DNA from: Nomia melanderi
Lineage: Eukaryota > Arthropoda > Insecta > Hymenoptera > Halictidae
Direction of reading: 5' to 3'
NCBI RefSeq assembly: GCF_051020985.1
Contig: NC_134999.1
Coordinates: 9,114,001-9,178,000, forward strand
DNA length: 64,000 nt
Shown: positions 27,379 to 40,200 of the stretch, in pieces
How the letters are laid out: the number at the start of each line of letters is the position of its first letter
Position numbering within the stretch: the first letter of the stretch is position 1
Position numbers and translations under genes: made by a program
Notes under the pieces: model-generated
What the model was told of the DNA's origin: nothing
The model's input: the letters and a program-made list of their open reading frames with translations, nothing else
Databases searched by the model: none

Positions 27379-28989
27379 TCAAATAGATACGAATTTACAA
27401 TATCTTCTCACTTATCTAGATTATTATCTAAATTTTGCTGCGTTCACTCAGAATGCCAAAACATCACAGGATACGGTCGTCTATTACTTAGCATAGACTT
27501 CACTTCAAATGCTCTCATTATTTCCTTTACTTTCGACATAAATGCGTTGCGTCGTTGGGCTGGTTTAGCTAGGTTCATATGACCGCCGTGCCCCACGGAC
27601 AGCGCATGATTCTTCCACTTTTCTTCGAGAAATATCCGAATACTACGATCTTCATATAACTAGAAAATTGTGCCAAGCAAATTGAAGATACCATCGTGAA
27701 ATTTCAATGCGAAAACTCTTTGTTCTTCAAAAATTCCATTGTTCGTATTCAGTTTCGGAACTCAGATTATTGTTTGAAAGATCTATAACTGGACCGTCGA
27801 ACGAATATTTACTGGAAGTTGGTAAAAGTTGAAGAGCCTTTGGTGAAAAATTTATGATAATACGTTAATAACGACTGTTTTGGCGGGAAAAAGTTTGTAG
27901 TAGCAGAATTTCGTTCATCCAAACTCATTTTGTTATTTACTTCTGCATTTATAAATATAGATGACACCTTAACAGTTTGAAAATAACAGTGAATTAACCC
28001 GTTTTCCTATAATACTGCGTCGGACTCGCGATAAGAATTTTCAGTGGAATTCGATAAATGTAAATTTTATTTGTTTATTTTAATAGAAATAAGATATTAC
28101 TTGCCTATTATAAACTTTTAAACTTCCGAGTAAATGTAGACATAAAATAATTATCAAATTCTTTTTTTTTCCATTAAATAATTAATGATAAAGTAGTTTC
28201 ATCAAATACAATTGTGAAAGAAATGATAAGACGAGGGGATAAAAAACCAAGACCTTTTAACCGTGAAATGATAAAATTAGGGAGACGGTATCAAAAGTAC
28301 ACGGATGTCAATGATGATTATATGAAAGTGTAATAGAAATATGTAAATACCTTTTAGCTAAAATGCAAAATGTTACAGTTTAATTTTCATGTAAAACTTA
28401 CTTTAAGTTTTATTTATCAAACTCTTTAAAAATAAAGGAAGCATGCAAATATTGTATTATTTATTGGATCACCCAATATACTCTTTGTGATTCAAGTTCC
28501 ATATCGTCGCAGGGCGATATGACAGAATAGTGTCAAAGGCTCCGCGACGCAGCGTGTGTCACGAAACCCACGCGATACGTGCAGGTGGGGTCCGGGAGAA
28601 TTGTGTATTGTCGTATAGCTCGAAATCATGTTGAAGTTTCGTGAATAAGGAAGACGAAGATAATCCCCATTACCGGCAGAGGACGTTTGAGAATTGTAGA
28701 ACTCGGAACTTTAGTTAGATGACGTTTACTTAGAGCATGCGAGGCGATCGCCTTCAATATCGTTGAATGGCAGAAACAAGTTTCAGCATGGCGCGACGGT
28801 CCCAGTCGAGTATAATGCAACAGTTTCAATCTGTATGACTGACAATAAGTCACACGCTCACATGGTACATGAATGCAGAGTTCGATCAAAGGGAACCATA
28901 GGCAGAAGATATTTACAAGAGAATGAAAGATAATAAGATAAAATTAATAAAATAAAAGGTACTGGTAAAAGAGTGAAAGATATACATAT

Positions 28990-29240
28990 TTAACTGATTA
29001 ACTATCAAATTTAGCTTGAAAAATCTCTCATTGTGCGCGTAGTAAAATCAAATAATAAAATGTATACTCGTCAAACACAGAGAAAATGCATCTATAATAT
29101 ATTCTAACGAAAAACTAAAACAAAACGAAGAAGAATTACACATTTATGTGAAAAAATAAATAACTTATAATTGAAAAAGCTAGTACCATTTTGCGTCTTA
29201 AGATGACGCACATAATCGTCGAACACAGTTAATTGGTTAA
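28990..29240. mobile_element. TTAA-A repeat, copy 4 (251 bp)
   Basis: TTAACTGATTAACTATCAAA at the left and ACACAGTTAATTGGTTAA at the right, with GCTTGAAAAATCTCTCATTG and TATACTCGTCAAACACAG inside. Non-coding. Inverted relative to copy 5. Confidence 0.75.
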
Positions 29241-29715
29241 AGTATAGTCTATCAGGAAGTTCTGTCCAATAATATCATCTTAAGTTTCTAAAGATGAATC
29301 GTTTCACAGAAATGGAATCCGCAAATTACCATCATGCTGGGAAGGGATTATTAGTAACGATGGGAAGTATATTGTTCAATAAATATTCATAAATGTATTG
29401 AAAGCGTATTATTTTCTTTTAATTAAAAAAGAACAGAATTTTCTAGTAGATTTAATATTAACTTTTCATAAATGCTGTCAAAGTATAAATGAAAGTGTTA
29501 AATTTGCTTAAACTTTTTGAGTCGTTGATTGTTAGAAAACATAAGAAAGATGAAATGAAAAAATTAAATTTTCTCAGATACACTATTTTCATATTAATAA
29601 CATTTATTTGTGTTAAGTATTTTTAACTTGCTTAGCGATACTTAGAAAATATTGTCATATTAAATATATACTTGTAAAAAATGTTTCAAACGTACATTCA
29701 CTTTGAAACTGCTTA

Positions 29716-29959
29716 TTAACCAGTTAACTGCGTTTCATAAGTGTACACGACATCTTAAAGCTTGAAATGATATTAATTCTTTCAATGATAAATTCTTTAT
29801 TTTTCCAAATAAACATGTAATTCTTCCTCCTGCTTTGTTTTCTCATTAAAACGTTTCCTAAGCGTATTCGTCCTACGTTTGACGAGTACACACTTCATTC
29901 TTTTATTTTATTGCAAAACAACAGATTTTTTGAACTAAATTCCACAGTTAACAGGTGTA
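29716..29959. mobile_element. TTAA-A repeat, copy 5 (reverse, 244 bp)
   Basis: The best preserved copy: TTAACCAGTTAACTGCGTTT at the left and CCACAGTTAACAGGTGTA at the right. Core motifs CTTAAAGCTTGAAATGATAT and CGTTTGACGAGTACACAC are present in the expected order. Confidence 0.8.
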
Positions 29960-30382
29960 TTAGAAATTTGTACGGGTTAAAACTAAACAAAAGAATCGAG
30001 ATATTTCGTCATTCGTCTGAAATATGTTCATATTTCATAGCCACTGTTGTGGCATAGCTCCTTTGCATTAGACCCTTCAATTTATCCAGTTCACACGCCC
30101 GTGGTCATCATTTCGCCAAGTTCCGGGGGTATAGGTGGAAGCCGGAGGCGCTCCATGAACGGATATAGGCTCCAACGCTAAAAACCACACGAAATATCCT
30201 CTTCCGGAATTGAGAATGTTCCCCAGACGTCTACTCTCGTATGTAGCGGCGGGAGCAAGGCATTCTGGGATAGCTTCTATTACCGCCTCTGATCTCTCTG
30301 TCTATTCATCCTTGGACATGGATGTTCCTTAAGGAGAACGTTTAGTTTAAAGAGTCAAAGGGAACTATCCTTTTACATTTCT

Positions 30383-30440
30383 CTAATACTGGAACTGCTA
30401 AATTGGTCAAAATGACCCATTTCAGATTCTTTATTTTAGG
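30383..30440. mobile_element. TTAA-B repeat fragment (reverse)
   Basis: CTAATACTGGAACTGCTAAA followed by TTGGTCAAAATGACCCATTT is the reverse complement of the TTAA-B right end. Similarity fades after about 60 bp. Confidence 0.5.
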
Positions 30441-32252
30441 TTTACTAGACTCATGAAGATGCCTTTATGAGAAATGGTGAAATAAATTCATTTATTTATC
30501 GAGGTACTATACAATGTCACGACAAATTTTGAAAGGTGACTCCATTGTAATCACTATGAGCGACCGAAGACTTTTATAAACTTCTCTAACATTATTTTTA
30601 AAATCATTCCTCTGAAAAACAAAATTTATTTTTAGGCGAAAAATCTAAACTGTTAATAGGCTGCTAATTTACAAAAACTTATTCAACTTTTGACTTTCAC
30701 AAAATTATGGACAAAACTGTAGATTGTTAAATGTTAAACGTTGCTAATAACCTCAGATGTTAAAGAAACGTAATAATGGTATAATGTTATATTACGTTAT
30801 ATCTTATATAATGTTATGAAAATTGACTACGTTAAAAACGATTTCTAAAAATAAAAACGATTTCTAGATGTTTATGTCTAGCTATATTATACAAACGTAT
30901 AAATGACTAAATTTGTGTTGGTTGTCCATATTTCTCTGTTTTCTAACTACTGGTGCATTTATTCCGTTAATGTTCGATGGCTCTAACGGTGGGTCAACTA
31001 TTGAGATGATCGGTTTGATTGGCCCACTTGTTGCGACACACACATCGCAGTTTCTCATCCATGAGGCCATCGACCCATGCCATCGCGGATGACGTCGGCC
31101 CTTTTTATGTTGACATTCGCAATCGTCGAAGCTGTTCTCTCGTCACCTCATTGTCAGTATAATTAGTGACCTATCTTCTGTTTCATCAATTTAATAACAA
31201 TGATAAGAAAAACAGGAATACTATCGTTTCACGAAAGTGTGAAATGTGTTTTAAAACGTTATAAAATATAGTATTTCTTTGTAACAAGAAAAATCTCTTA
31301 CTGTGACTATTTAATAATATAAATTCGTCCATTTCTATTATTAAAATGATTAAGTATTTACATTGCCTTCAGAATTTATTTTACGAAATAAATTATTTTA
31401 ACTATACTTCTATTGCAGCTTATACACTTAATTTTGCATTTCTAAAAAGATGTATTTTAATAATTTTGTACTTCTTACATAACATAAAAATTAATTATAT
31501 ATTAATTTGATATCATGACATTTAATATTACGTTTCGCTTTCAAGAAAATCGAATGTGAATGTGTACTGACAACGAATAGCAATGTGTTAGCATTGAATG
31601 GGTAAACTGTCAGACCATTACTTACTGTTTCTAGTTTCCATAAACTCCGCAATTTACGTTTTGCAAAAAATTTATTGCGTATAACCATAACTGCTCCCTT
31701 GTACCCTTTAAACCTTTTCTATACTATTGTTTCTAACATTAACTTTATATTTGCAATGTTTCTCATTGATAAACTCAAATAAATATTTGAAAAATTGAAT
31801 ACCTATCCACTGCCACCTAATTGTACAAAAAGATTATGATTAATAATCATAATTCAGTTTATAATTTTGTATCATCAGTTTAAAATACTTTTCTACACAA
31901 GAAAAATGATATTTTTTCTATTTTCTTCTTATCATCCCCCTTTTTTAACTCCTTATTTTATACTAAAATGTCATACTCGCATCAAAAATTTTTAATGCAA
32001 GTTAGCAAATGTAACTGTCAGTATATTCAATTGAGTGGAAATTAAATAACAGAACAATAATATGTAATTTCCATAATCATAGAAATAAGGTACTATTAAT
32101 TGTTATTATTCAAATAATAGAAAAATGATATAAATCGTTATTCATTGGAATAAATGTAGACATAGGACAAACATAGAACTCTTTCTTCTTAGTAAATTAT
32201 TAACAGGACAAGAAGTTAAATGTGACTATAATTTATCAGAGGAATATGTACA

Positions 32253-32254
32253 TA
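32253..32254. other. TA target-site duplication, left
   Basis: The TA dinucleotide directly before the CAGTGAGTC end of the transposon, matched by TA at 33904-33905. TA duplication is the rule for Tc1/mariner insertion. Confidence 0.9.
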
Positions 32255-32474
32255 CAGTGAGTCACAGCCAAAATCGTACATCACATATACGAATACGTTT
32301 CGTCTCGTGAAAAAGTTCAGGAAGGATATGGGGGAAAAAATATCATGAATCTATATTGTAAATGTATCTATATTTATTATGTAGTAGTATCAAAAGGAAC
32401 AAAGTTGTCTAAATATAAAAAAAACAAAGTTACTATAATTCAGCCTGGAAAACGTCTCACAGCTAAAATCGTAC
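32255..32474. repeat. left terminal inverted repeat of the Tc1-like element (220 bp)
   Basis: Outer direct repeat at 32262-32279 and inner direct repeat at 32457-32474, differing by one C/T. These are the probable transposase binding sites by analogy with IR/DR elements. The stretch between them is AT-rich and is fully mirrored in the right repeat. Confidence 0.93.
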
Positions 32475-32626
32475 AGTATATATATTTTGTAATATTCCCC
32501 AAGGGGAACCCCTGAAAACAAATGAAAATTATGGAACAAATGAAAGATTACATTGTTTGGCGTATTTGCAGTTGTTGTTTAGCGTCGTAAGGTTCGTAGT
32601 TGAAAAAAAAGAGAAAGATAGTAATA

Positions 32627-33643
32627 ATGAAGCAGACAACGATAGAAGAGCGACAAATAGTTATAAGAAATTTTCAAAGTGGAAAAAGCTATCGTGAAAT
32701 TGCGAAGATTATTGGTAGAAGGGCCAGTACTGTTCAGTATATTGTAAAACGATACCAAAACGAAAATAGAATAAGTAATGCATCAAGAAAAGCTCCAAAG
32801 AAAAAGTTCAACGCGTACGACGAAAGATGGATAGTACGAAAAATTAAAGAGAATCCGAAGATCAGTGCACCTAAACTTACTAATGAAGTAGAAACATATT
32901 TAGGGAAAAGTGTAAATCCAGAAACAATAAGAAGAATACTCAGAAAACATAATTTTCACGGTCGTACAGCTCGGAATAAGCCTCTTATAAACGAGAAGAA
33001 TAGAAGAAAGAGACTAGATTTCGCAAGAGAATATATATACAAAGATTTTTATTTTTGGAAAGAAACTATATTTACGGACGAAAGTAAATTTAACATATTT
33101 CATTCAGATGGAAAAATTACGGTGTGGCGTCGACCAAATGAGGAGTTTAAAATACAACATTTAAACAGTACCGTGAAACATGGAGGGCAATCAGTAATGG
33201 TCTGGGGCTGCATGTCCGCTGCCGGAGTGGGTAACTTAGCATTTATCGAAGGTAACATGAATAAATATGATTACATAAATATTTTGAAAAACAATTTGAG
33301 GGACAGTGCCGAAAAATTAGGGATTTTGAATTCGTTTAAGTTTTATAGCGACAATGATCCCAAACACACATCGCATGTAGCCAAAATGTGGGTACTGTAT
33401 AATTGCCCTAAAGTACTAAACGCACCTCCACAATCACCTGATTTGAACGTGATAGAGCACGTCTGGAATGAATTAGAGATTAGAATCCGGAAACATACTA
33501 TTAAAAATAAAAATGATTTAAAAAGGGTATTAATGGAGGAATGGAGAAAAATTGAACCCAATTTTACTGAAAAATTGGTAAAATCTATGCCAAATAGATT
33601 GCGTGCGGTAGAATGTAGTCGTGGGCACCCAACAAAATATTAA
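32627..33643 (+). CDS. Tc1-family transposase, DD34E, 338 aa
   Basis: This encodes the transposase that would cut and paste its own element at TA sites in the nucleus. The N-terminal 115 residues form the expected bipartite paired-like helix-turn-helix region (for example SYREIAKIIGRRASTVQYIV at 21-40, and NPETIRRILRKHNFHGR at 97-113). A basic linker (RKAPKKK, 54-60) sits where Tc1 proteins have GRPR and could serve as an AT-hook or nuclear signal. The catalytic triad is D151 (FTDESKF), D242 (SDNDPKHTS) and E277 (PDLNVIEHVWNELE), with exactly 34 residues between the second D and E. A glycine-rich stretch lies at 184-203. The 338-residue length is normal for the family and there is no stop or frameshift. 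I chose the ATG at 32627; the frame is open upstream to a TTG at 32600, which is not a likely eukaryotic start. The stop codon lies 40 bp before the right inverted repeat. Confidence 0.95.
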   Translation: MKQTTIEERQIVIRNFQSGKSYREIAKIIGRRASTVQYIVKRYQNENRISNASRKAPKKKFNAYDERWIVRKIKENPKISAPKLTNEVETYLGKSVNPETIRRILRKHNFHGRTARNKPLINEKNRRKRLDFAREYIYKDFYFWKETIFTDESKFNIFHSDGKITVWRRPNEEFKIQHLNSTVKHGGQSVMVWGCMSAAGVGNLAFIEGNMNKYDYINILKNNLRDSAEKLGILNSFKFYSDNDPKHTSHVAKMWVLYNCPKVLNAPPQSPDLNVIEHVWNELEIRIRKHTIKNKNDLKRVLMEEWRKIEPNFTEKLVKSMPNRLRAVECSRGHPTKY

Positions 33644-33683
33644 TTTTTAATTTAAACAAATTGTTGGTCACTTTTCTACAAAT

Positions 33684-33903
33684 GTACGATTTTAGCTGTG
33701 AGACGTTTTCCAGGCTGAATTATAGTAACTTTGTTTTTTTTATATTTAGACAACTTTGTTCCTTTTGATACTACTACATAATAAATATAGATACATTTAC
33801 AATATAGATTCATGATATTTTTTCCCCCATATCCTTCCTGAACTTTTTCACGAGACGAAACGTATTCGTATATGTGATGTACGATTTTGGCTGTGACTCA
33901 CTG
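33684..33903. repeat. right terminal inverted repeat of the Tc1-like element (220 bp)
   Basis: Reverse complement of 32255-32474 over its full length by eye, including the eight-base homopolymer run. The inner direct repeat begins GTACGATTTTAGCTGTGA and the outer end is GGCTGTGACTCACTG followed by TA. Confidence 0.93.
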
Positions 33904-33905
33904 TA
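33904..33905. other. TA target-site duplication, right
   Basis: TA directly after the ACTCACTG end of the transposon, matching 32253-32254. Confidence 0.9.
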
Positions 33906-33922
33906 CATACATTCAGCATTAT

Positions 33923-34059
33923 TTAACTCTAGAACTACCAAGCAAATAATACGATTAATGTATAATCCTCATAACATATTTATTATAATATTATTATATT
34001 TATTACTGTATTCAAGTGAAAGTATTTATTTTCAGAATCATTTCGAATACTGAACGCTT
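33923..34059. mobile_element. TTAA-B repeat, truncated copy
   Basis: Starts TTAACTCTAGAACTACC, contains TTCAAGTGAAAGTATTTATT and TCATTTCGAATACTGAACGC, and stops where a second, full copy begins. It lies only 18 bp right of the Tc1-like element. Confidence 0.7.
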
Positions 34060-34221
34060 TTAACACTCGAACTACCGATTTCTTCAGGTATTTGTTATAG
34101 TATTTAAGTGAAACTATTTTCAAGATCATCTCAAATATCGAATACTTGGAAAATATCAATAACTGCGAAATAAGAAAACTGAAACCCGTCATTTTGACAA
34201 ATGGGGTAGTGCCAGTGTTAA
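34060..34221. mobile_element. TTAA-B repeat, full copy (162 bp, probable MITE)
   Basis: Begins TTAACACTCGAACTACC and ends GGTAGTGCCAGTGTTAA, giving inverted ends of about 17 bp and TTAA at both termini. Non-coding. Interior motifs TTTCTTCAGGTATTTG, AAGTGAAACTATTTTC and GAAACCCGTCATTTTGACA recur in the other copies. Confidence 0.75.
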
Positions 34222-37200
34222 CTAATAGTACGCGTAGGAATGTCTTATATACGATATGCAGAGGAATTTCATATTTCGCTGCAGTGGAAGAGCGCTGCGT
34301 GGTGTGTCATCGTGTGTCGCGTGTAGGTCTCGCGAATATCGGCTCGTTTTATGACCCGGTCACGTTGACACAAGCCACTCAACAAGTCAGCGACTCGCCG
34401 TTGTGACGTTAAAGCCGCAACTACACTATACTTTCCCCTAAGGGCCTCTTAAAGGGGATCTTCGCTTCGTGCAGCAGAAAACTTGTTTCGCAGCCCTTAT
34501 CCTTCACATTTGCCGTATGTCTGCTATGAATCTTTGTTCTTCACCAAAGCTATAAAATTTATTGTAAATTCACTGGGAAGGTTGCAGTCTGTTTGGATGT
34601 CGAAGAGTAGACTTTCTTCAGTGATCAACTATGTATGCCACTTAGTACTTAGATAACCGCTTAAAAAGACTATAATTACAATCTTTCTCATTAATGTTAG
34701 TTGACTTATTTAACAGATTTCATTGAAAATTGTTTTTTATAAAAACAAGAAGGGTATTAGCATTACAAATAATTCTAGTTTAGGGATTACTAAATAACAA
34801 AAGAAAAAATAAAATAAATGGCAATTCGTTGCCAAGGGAATGTGGAGGAGTTCCTCATTCGATTGGCTAAGTGTTTGAGTGACAAAAGACAGTATCCATA
34901 TTTTAAAAGCCTTTAATTGTGCACTGAAAGACTTCTTTAAGAAACTATTATGTGATACATTCATTTGACAAAATGGTGATCTCCATAAACCAAAAGCTAG
35001 AAAAATTCGTTTTTGGTACAGTTTATTTAAATATTTTAATAGCAAAACTTAAAAAAATTGGAAAAGTGAATATACTCACTTTGTCATATCGTTGATTTAA
35101 GTAGATATTATGTTAAAAGTTGCGTTGAACTAGTAGTAGTAATTTCGAACAGATTTAAGAGTAAATTATAATAGATTATTCTCAGATAATTACGCATTAC
35201 CAAAACAAAATTATGGGCGCTTATCGGAATGCATGTTTTTATAGTTTTTACAAAAGTGACCTTACGTTAATGGGATCAGCACGGCGCGTCGTCGGTCATG
35301 CACTTTGCTTTAAATCCCATAAGCGTGTTATTCTGTTTAGAGGGTAAAGTAAATGTTGCTGCATCGAACGGTCTTTGCTTGCTCACTTGGTTCGAGCTGG
35401 CTTGTTCACTTTCCACTCGATTCTGACGCTAACACGTGTCCGCGTATATACGAAGACGCGATCTGATTGATCAAGTTATATTTAAATGAGCATCAAACAG
35501 CTTTCCATGAGACGAAATGGATACTTTGTATTATTTAAATGGGAAACTGCTCGTGAAATGTAATTTTCAAGAATTATATAAATGGATTGAGTTGACCAAA
35601 GATCTTTATGGGTTTTTCATTAAAAATGTATTATTATACATAATACATGATGCTATCTGATATTGGGTAAAATATTATTCAACAAAACAAAGTGTGTATA
35701 GTTTTTAAAGTTTAATTTCGTAAAACTAACTTCATCTTTAAAATCCTTTAAAAGTGTGAAAAAATTTTGTTGGGACAAATATATAGATAATCTGTTAATA
35801 GAAACACAAATTTTCTAGAAGATATAAAATTAAATTCGATAATATTATATAAAACAAATTAACTACAATATTTCTTATGATTCAATATTTAGTAAGCAAT
35901 CTTTGTAAATGTTCATATATTTAATACGAACATAAATATTTTATTCTCCCTCACGCACAGTTTGCGATGAATTTAATTTTGAAAATTGAAATAAAATTTT
36001 CCAATTTAAGAGTTATTTATGCATTAACTATGAAACCTATTCAAATTTCCATAGTAGGAAATAATTCTACAGACTTTTCAAAATATATATTTATATAATT
36101 ATAAATAATTAAAAAATGTATAAATTTTAAAGCGAGAGGGCACCTATTAAGCACTGCTTAATTTGGACACTTTACAGATTATTTTGAAGAGACGATATAA
36201 GTCTTTAAATTTGAGAAAAAGGACCTCATAGAATTGCATTTTAGCACTCTTTGGTTCTCAAATAGCAAGCGTAGTCCTATTATTCCCGTTTACGAGGAAA
36301 ATGCACAGAAGACTCAAGGGAGAGGAAGGGAGGATTCTCTGTACTGCACGGCACTAGTTTTTTAATTTTTTCAAAGCAGAATATACAGTGTTAGGCAACA
36401 GGCGAGAGAAAATTTAATTAAAGACGAAATAATAATTAAAGACGAAATACAGAAAGAATAAAACTCTCTTATAGTTATTGACGTTTAAAATTCTAAAATA
36501 GTATCAACCTTTTTAGTCTATTCAAATAAATCATAAATTTTCGTGTATGACAAATAGTTATTGCAATACGATTTTGCATCAATTGACTAGTAGTTCGATA
36601 AATGTACTTATCAACTTTCTATTTAAAATTCATTTCACAATCATTTTTTTCTTCTAGTTTATTTTCTAGCTGTTATGCAATAGAAGGACAAATAAATTGT
36701 TTAATTTTATTATATGTAATAATAATAACGAATTATGGATATTTTTCATATTCGCTCATACGTTTTTAGTTCCAGGTATTGTTGTCTATTGCTTTGAAAT
36801 GATTTGTTAATCCTTTTACAGAAAATAATGTCATATTGAGTGTTACAACTCGTCTTCTAATTATAGAAATATTAAAGAAATTTAATAGAAGAAACGTTCT
36901 TTAATAAAGAACTTTCCCACGGATGTCTTACTAATTTCTTCCATTATTTAAAAATTCATTTATTCTTGCAGCGGGTTAGATATAGTACCAATACAAATCA
37001 ATAAATGAGATACATTCTGAATAATTAAACGAAAACATACCAACAAACAAACAAAATTCCTCAAAACTGATAATCAATTGTTAATTATAAATATTTATCA
37101 GTGCAGTCGTTGTACGAGAAGGAACAAATTTATGAACCCAGTTTTAAAAGCCGGAAACTCGCGTTTCACTCCTCGCAATAATTTCAACGTTATTTCCTTC

Positions 37201-40200
37201 ATTGTTCTCATCAATAATCTTCTTAAGCCTGTTTCTATTTCCTTGCGGCATTTAAATGCCGACATTTAGTTCGTGCGTATACGGTAGTTCTCATTGAATT
37301 GCTAGTTTTAATTTCACTGCCTATTAAAATCAACGAACTCTTAATGCTACTTTATATTTCGAACACATTCTAACAAACAATTAATTAAAGTAAACGAATT
37401 GAAACCCATTACACGTCAACGAAAATGCCTTTTTATCTATGTACTAATTGATTAATAACTATGTAATTCTATTAGAATGATGGTTAGGGGTATAACTTAA
37501 TTATCGAGTATTGTAGAATGACAAAATGTTAAAGATCAGACCAGCGAAAAATATTTTTGGATAGATTAAATTTCTATTAATATTGACTTTAATTCCAGAC
37601 GACTATCGTAGGTGAAATTTCGTTCCATTAAACTTGTATTTTGATATCATTACGAAATGTAACGACTGATAACACTGAGTTTTTACGTATTTCTTCAGAT
37701 TATGAATAATAATAAAGTTATCATGAAACAGATGATTCCTTTCACATATTTTGCTATGAACATAGCAATAATGACATTAATGTGCTTTTCTTCGGTGATG
37801 ATTTTTGAAGTGTATAAATTATTAATCTTTTACTATTATCACATTTAAAGACACGTTCGAATTAAAAGTAGTGTCAGAATTACAAACACGAGTTAGATTA
37901 CGTAATACCGAATGGTTCATCATATAACAATTGCACATCCCTAATATGGGAAGAAGAATGTTTAATAAAATATGGATTTATTCGGAGGAACATGGATTTT
38001 ATATGAAACTGCTTACCACAAGGTTTCACTTGGAAAAGTGGCGAAGAGTCATCATATAGGGGCTTTGTACTCACGCTTATTGAAAGCAGATGTGCTCCTG
38101 CCGGGCGCAAAATGAACCGATGAGAGGTGAATCACGTGACAAACCAGGTCGCCATTGTTATTCTGACGAAGTCTATTCTCAAAGTGAATGAACAGTGTAC
38201 AGAGTGGTTCATGCAATTGAAATCGGTTTCCTGTGGTCGCAATTAGTAAAAAAGAGTTTGAGGAAAATGTTACAACGGTTCAGACACAACTATCTCGTTA
38301 GAACTGTCATTTTTGCAAATGTAACAATGCAAGTGCAGCAGACACTGATGCAATTTTTATAACGGAAAAAAATATATACTGATTTTTATATTGCTAAATA
38401 TCTTTTATTACTTTACATAAACTATTAAGATAGAATGTTCAAAGAATAAATAATTGGAAAGATTTTCTAAAACTTAGCGTCAAATGAAAATAATAATAGA
38501 ATAAATAAAATTGTTTCCAATGCATTCAAAAAATACTTGAGTATTTTTATTAATGGACTGTTTTATGTTCATACATTATTACATAAGATTCTTCTGTGTA
38601 AAATTTTCAAATGAATGTATCTACCTAAAAGGAATAAGTCTTTTTAAAAAATGTAACAGTGCTGCACATGCACAATTGCATTTGTGAAAAATATTTAATC
38701 CCGGAAAGATAGTTTTATATAAACCATTCAACTTTATTTTGTATTAAGTTTTTATAATTATAAATTAAACAGTGGTGTGAGCTGTCCTGTTGTATAGTTC
38801 ACTTTGTATAAAAGAATTGTTATGCATGTCATATTCATTTTTTTTTGAAGTTCTTCTGTGTTTTACTTCCACAAAACTGATTAAATGGCTTCGAAAGTAT
38901 TTAAGTATAACAAAATGAGATTCAATGGTTGATTACGGTTTGTACACGGTGCTTTGTAATAATTAAAAGTCCTTTTAGACGATTTTACATAAGAAAAGTA
39001 AGTCGAAATATAAAAAATAACATTTTCTACGTTCGGAACTTGAGTTTCGAGAAACAATAATTTGTTAATTTATCGAGGAAACCTCCGTTTATCTAACTGT
39101 CAATAAACCATACTCACATTTAATTTTCTCGACGATAATATTTTAAACAAAAGTTGTATTTAAAATTTTTAACTTATTTTTACGTGTAGAATATAATAAG
39201 AATCCACATAAATTTTCTTGAAAACGATATTTCAAGTGAAGAAATTTCATTCTATATTTTCGATTTTCTTTTCATATACATTTATCTGTCTCGATTGAAA
39301 AATTAGTTACATTTCGCGGCAAAAATTTTGTTTAATATTTACTTACTAAAAATACTCCCAGTGATAATTACACTTTAAATATTTTGTGTTAATTAACAAT
39401 ATAAAAAATTTTCAAAACTAATAATCCATTCATTATCATTACACATGATTCAATAAAATGGCAACTTTAATGAACACTTTTTAAAGTTTATGCCCTGGTA
39501 CTGTCACTTTAAAAAAAGCGTTAAAAGAAATTGCACAGCACCATTCAGTGACACAATTGATCAAATCAACCTGAACCGAAAGGTTAGAAGATTATGCCGA
39601 ATGTCTGACCAATTAAAATGTTTTCTAACTAGTTTTGATATTTAGTTTCCCTGTTCGCTACACAGTCAGCTTATAAGCGATGCTTCCATGAAACATGCTC
39701 GATAATTGTCATGCGGTGTATGCAATGATATATATGTATATGGCTGTATGTATGGTGTGTAGTATACATTGGTCCATGAAAAGAATGACAATCACTGTAA
39801 TCGAAATCGAAATGCGTTTTGTATGCAACTATATAATCTAAAAATCGAGAATAAAACTTGATCGTTTCTATTTCTGTAATTCGAATAACAAGCAAAAGAC
39901 CCAGAAAAATTTGGTATCTTTCAATAATTCGTATATTACAACACTAGGCCAAATATTGTTTTAAATGTCAGATGGTAAATAAACTTATTGTATTTTCAAA
40001 CTTATTTAAGTTTAGATTTTTAAATCGTATTTAAACAAATTTACTTTGCCAAATGTCAAGGTTTCTTGCATTAAAATATCATCTGTTACTTAGATTATCA
40101 AGAAATATTGCAAAGACATATTTCACATACAATTCTCACCAGAAAAATATTTTTTTTTTTAATTTTAACCAGTTTCAGTGTACTACAGAATTTTCACCTA

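Larger units (their letters stand above)
32255..33903 (+). mobile_element. apparently complete Tc1-like transposon (IR/DR type, 1649 bp)
   Basis: The element is bounded by TA on both sides and starts and ends with CAGTGAGTCACAGCC and its reverse complement. The terminal inverted repeats are 220 bp each and I see no mismatch or length difference between them. Each repeat carries two copies of an 18-bp motif, TCACAGC(C/T)AAAATCGTAC, one near the outer end and one at the inner end, as in the IR/DR elements of the Tc1 superfamily. One open transposase gene lies between the repeats. The element sits in an intron of the nAChR gene in the opposite orientation. Identical repeats and an open frame suggest recent insertion (inference). 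Confidence 0.95.
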
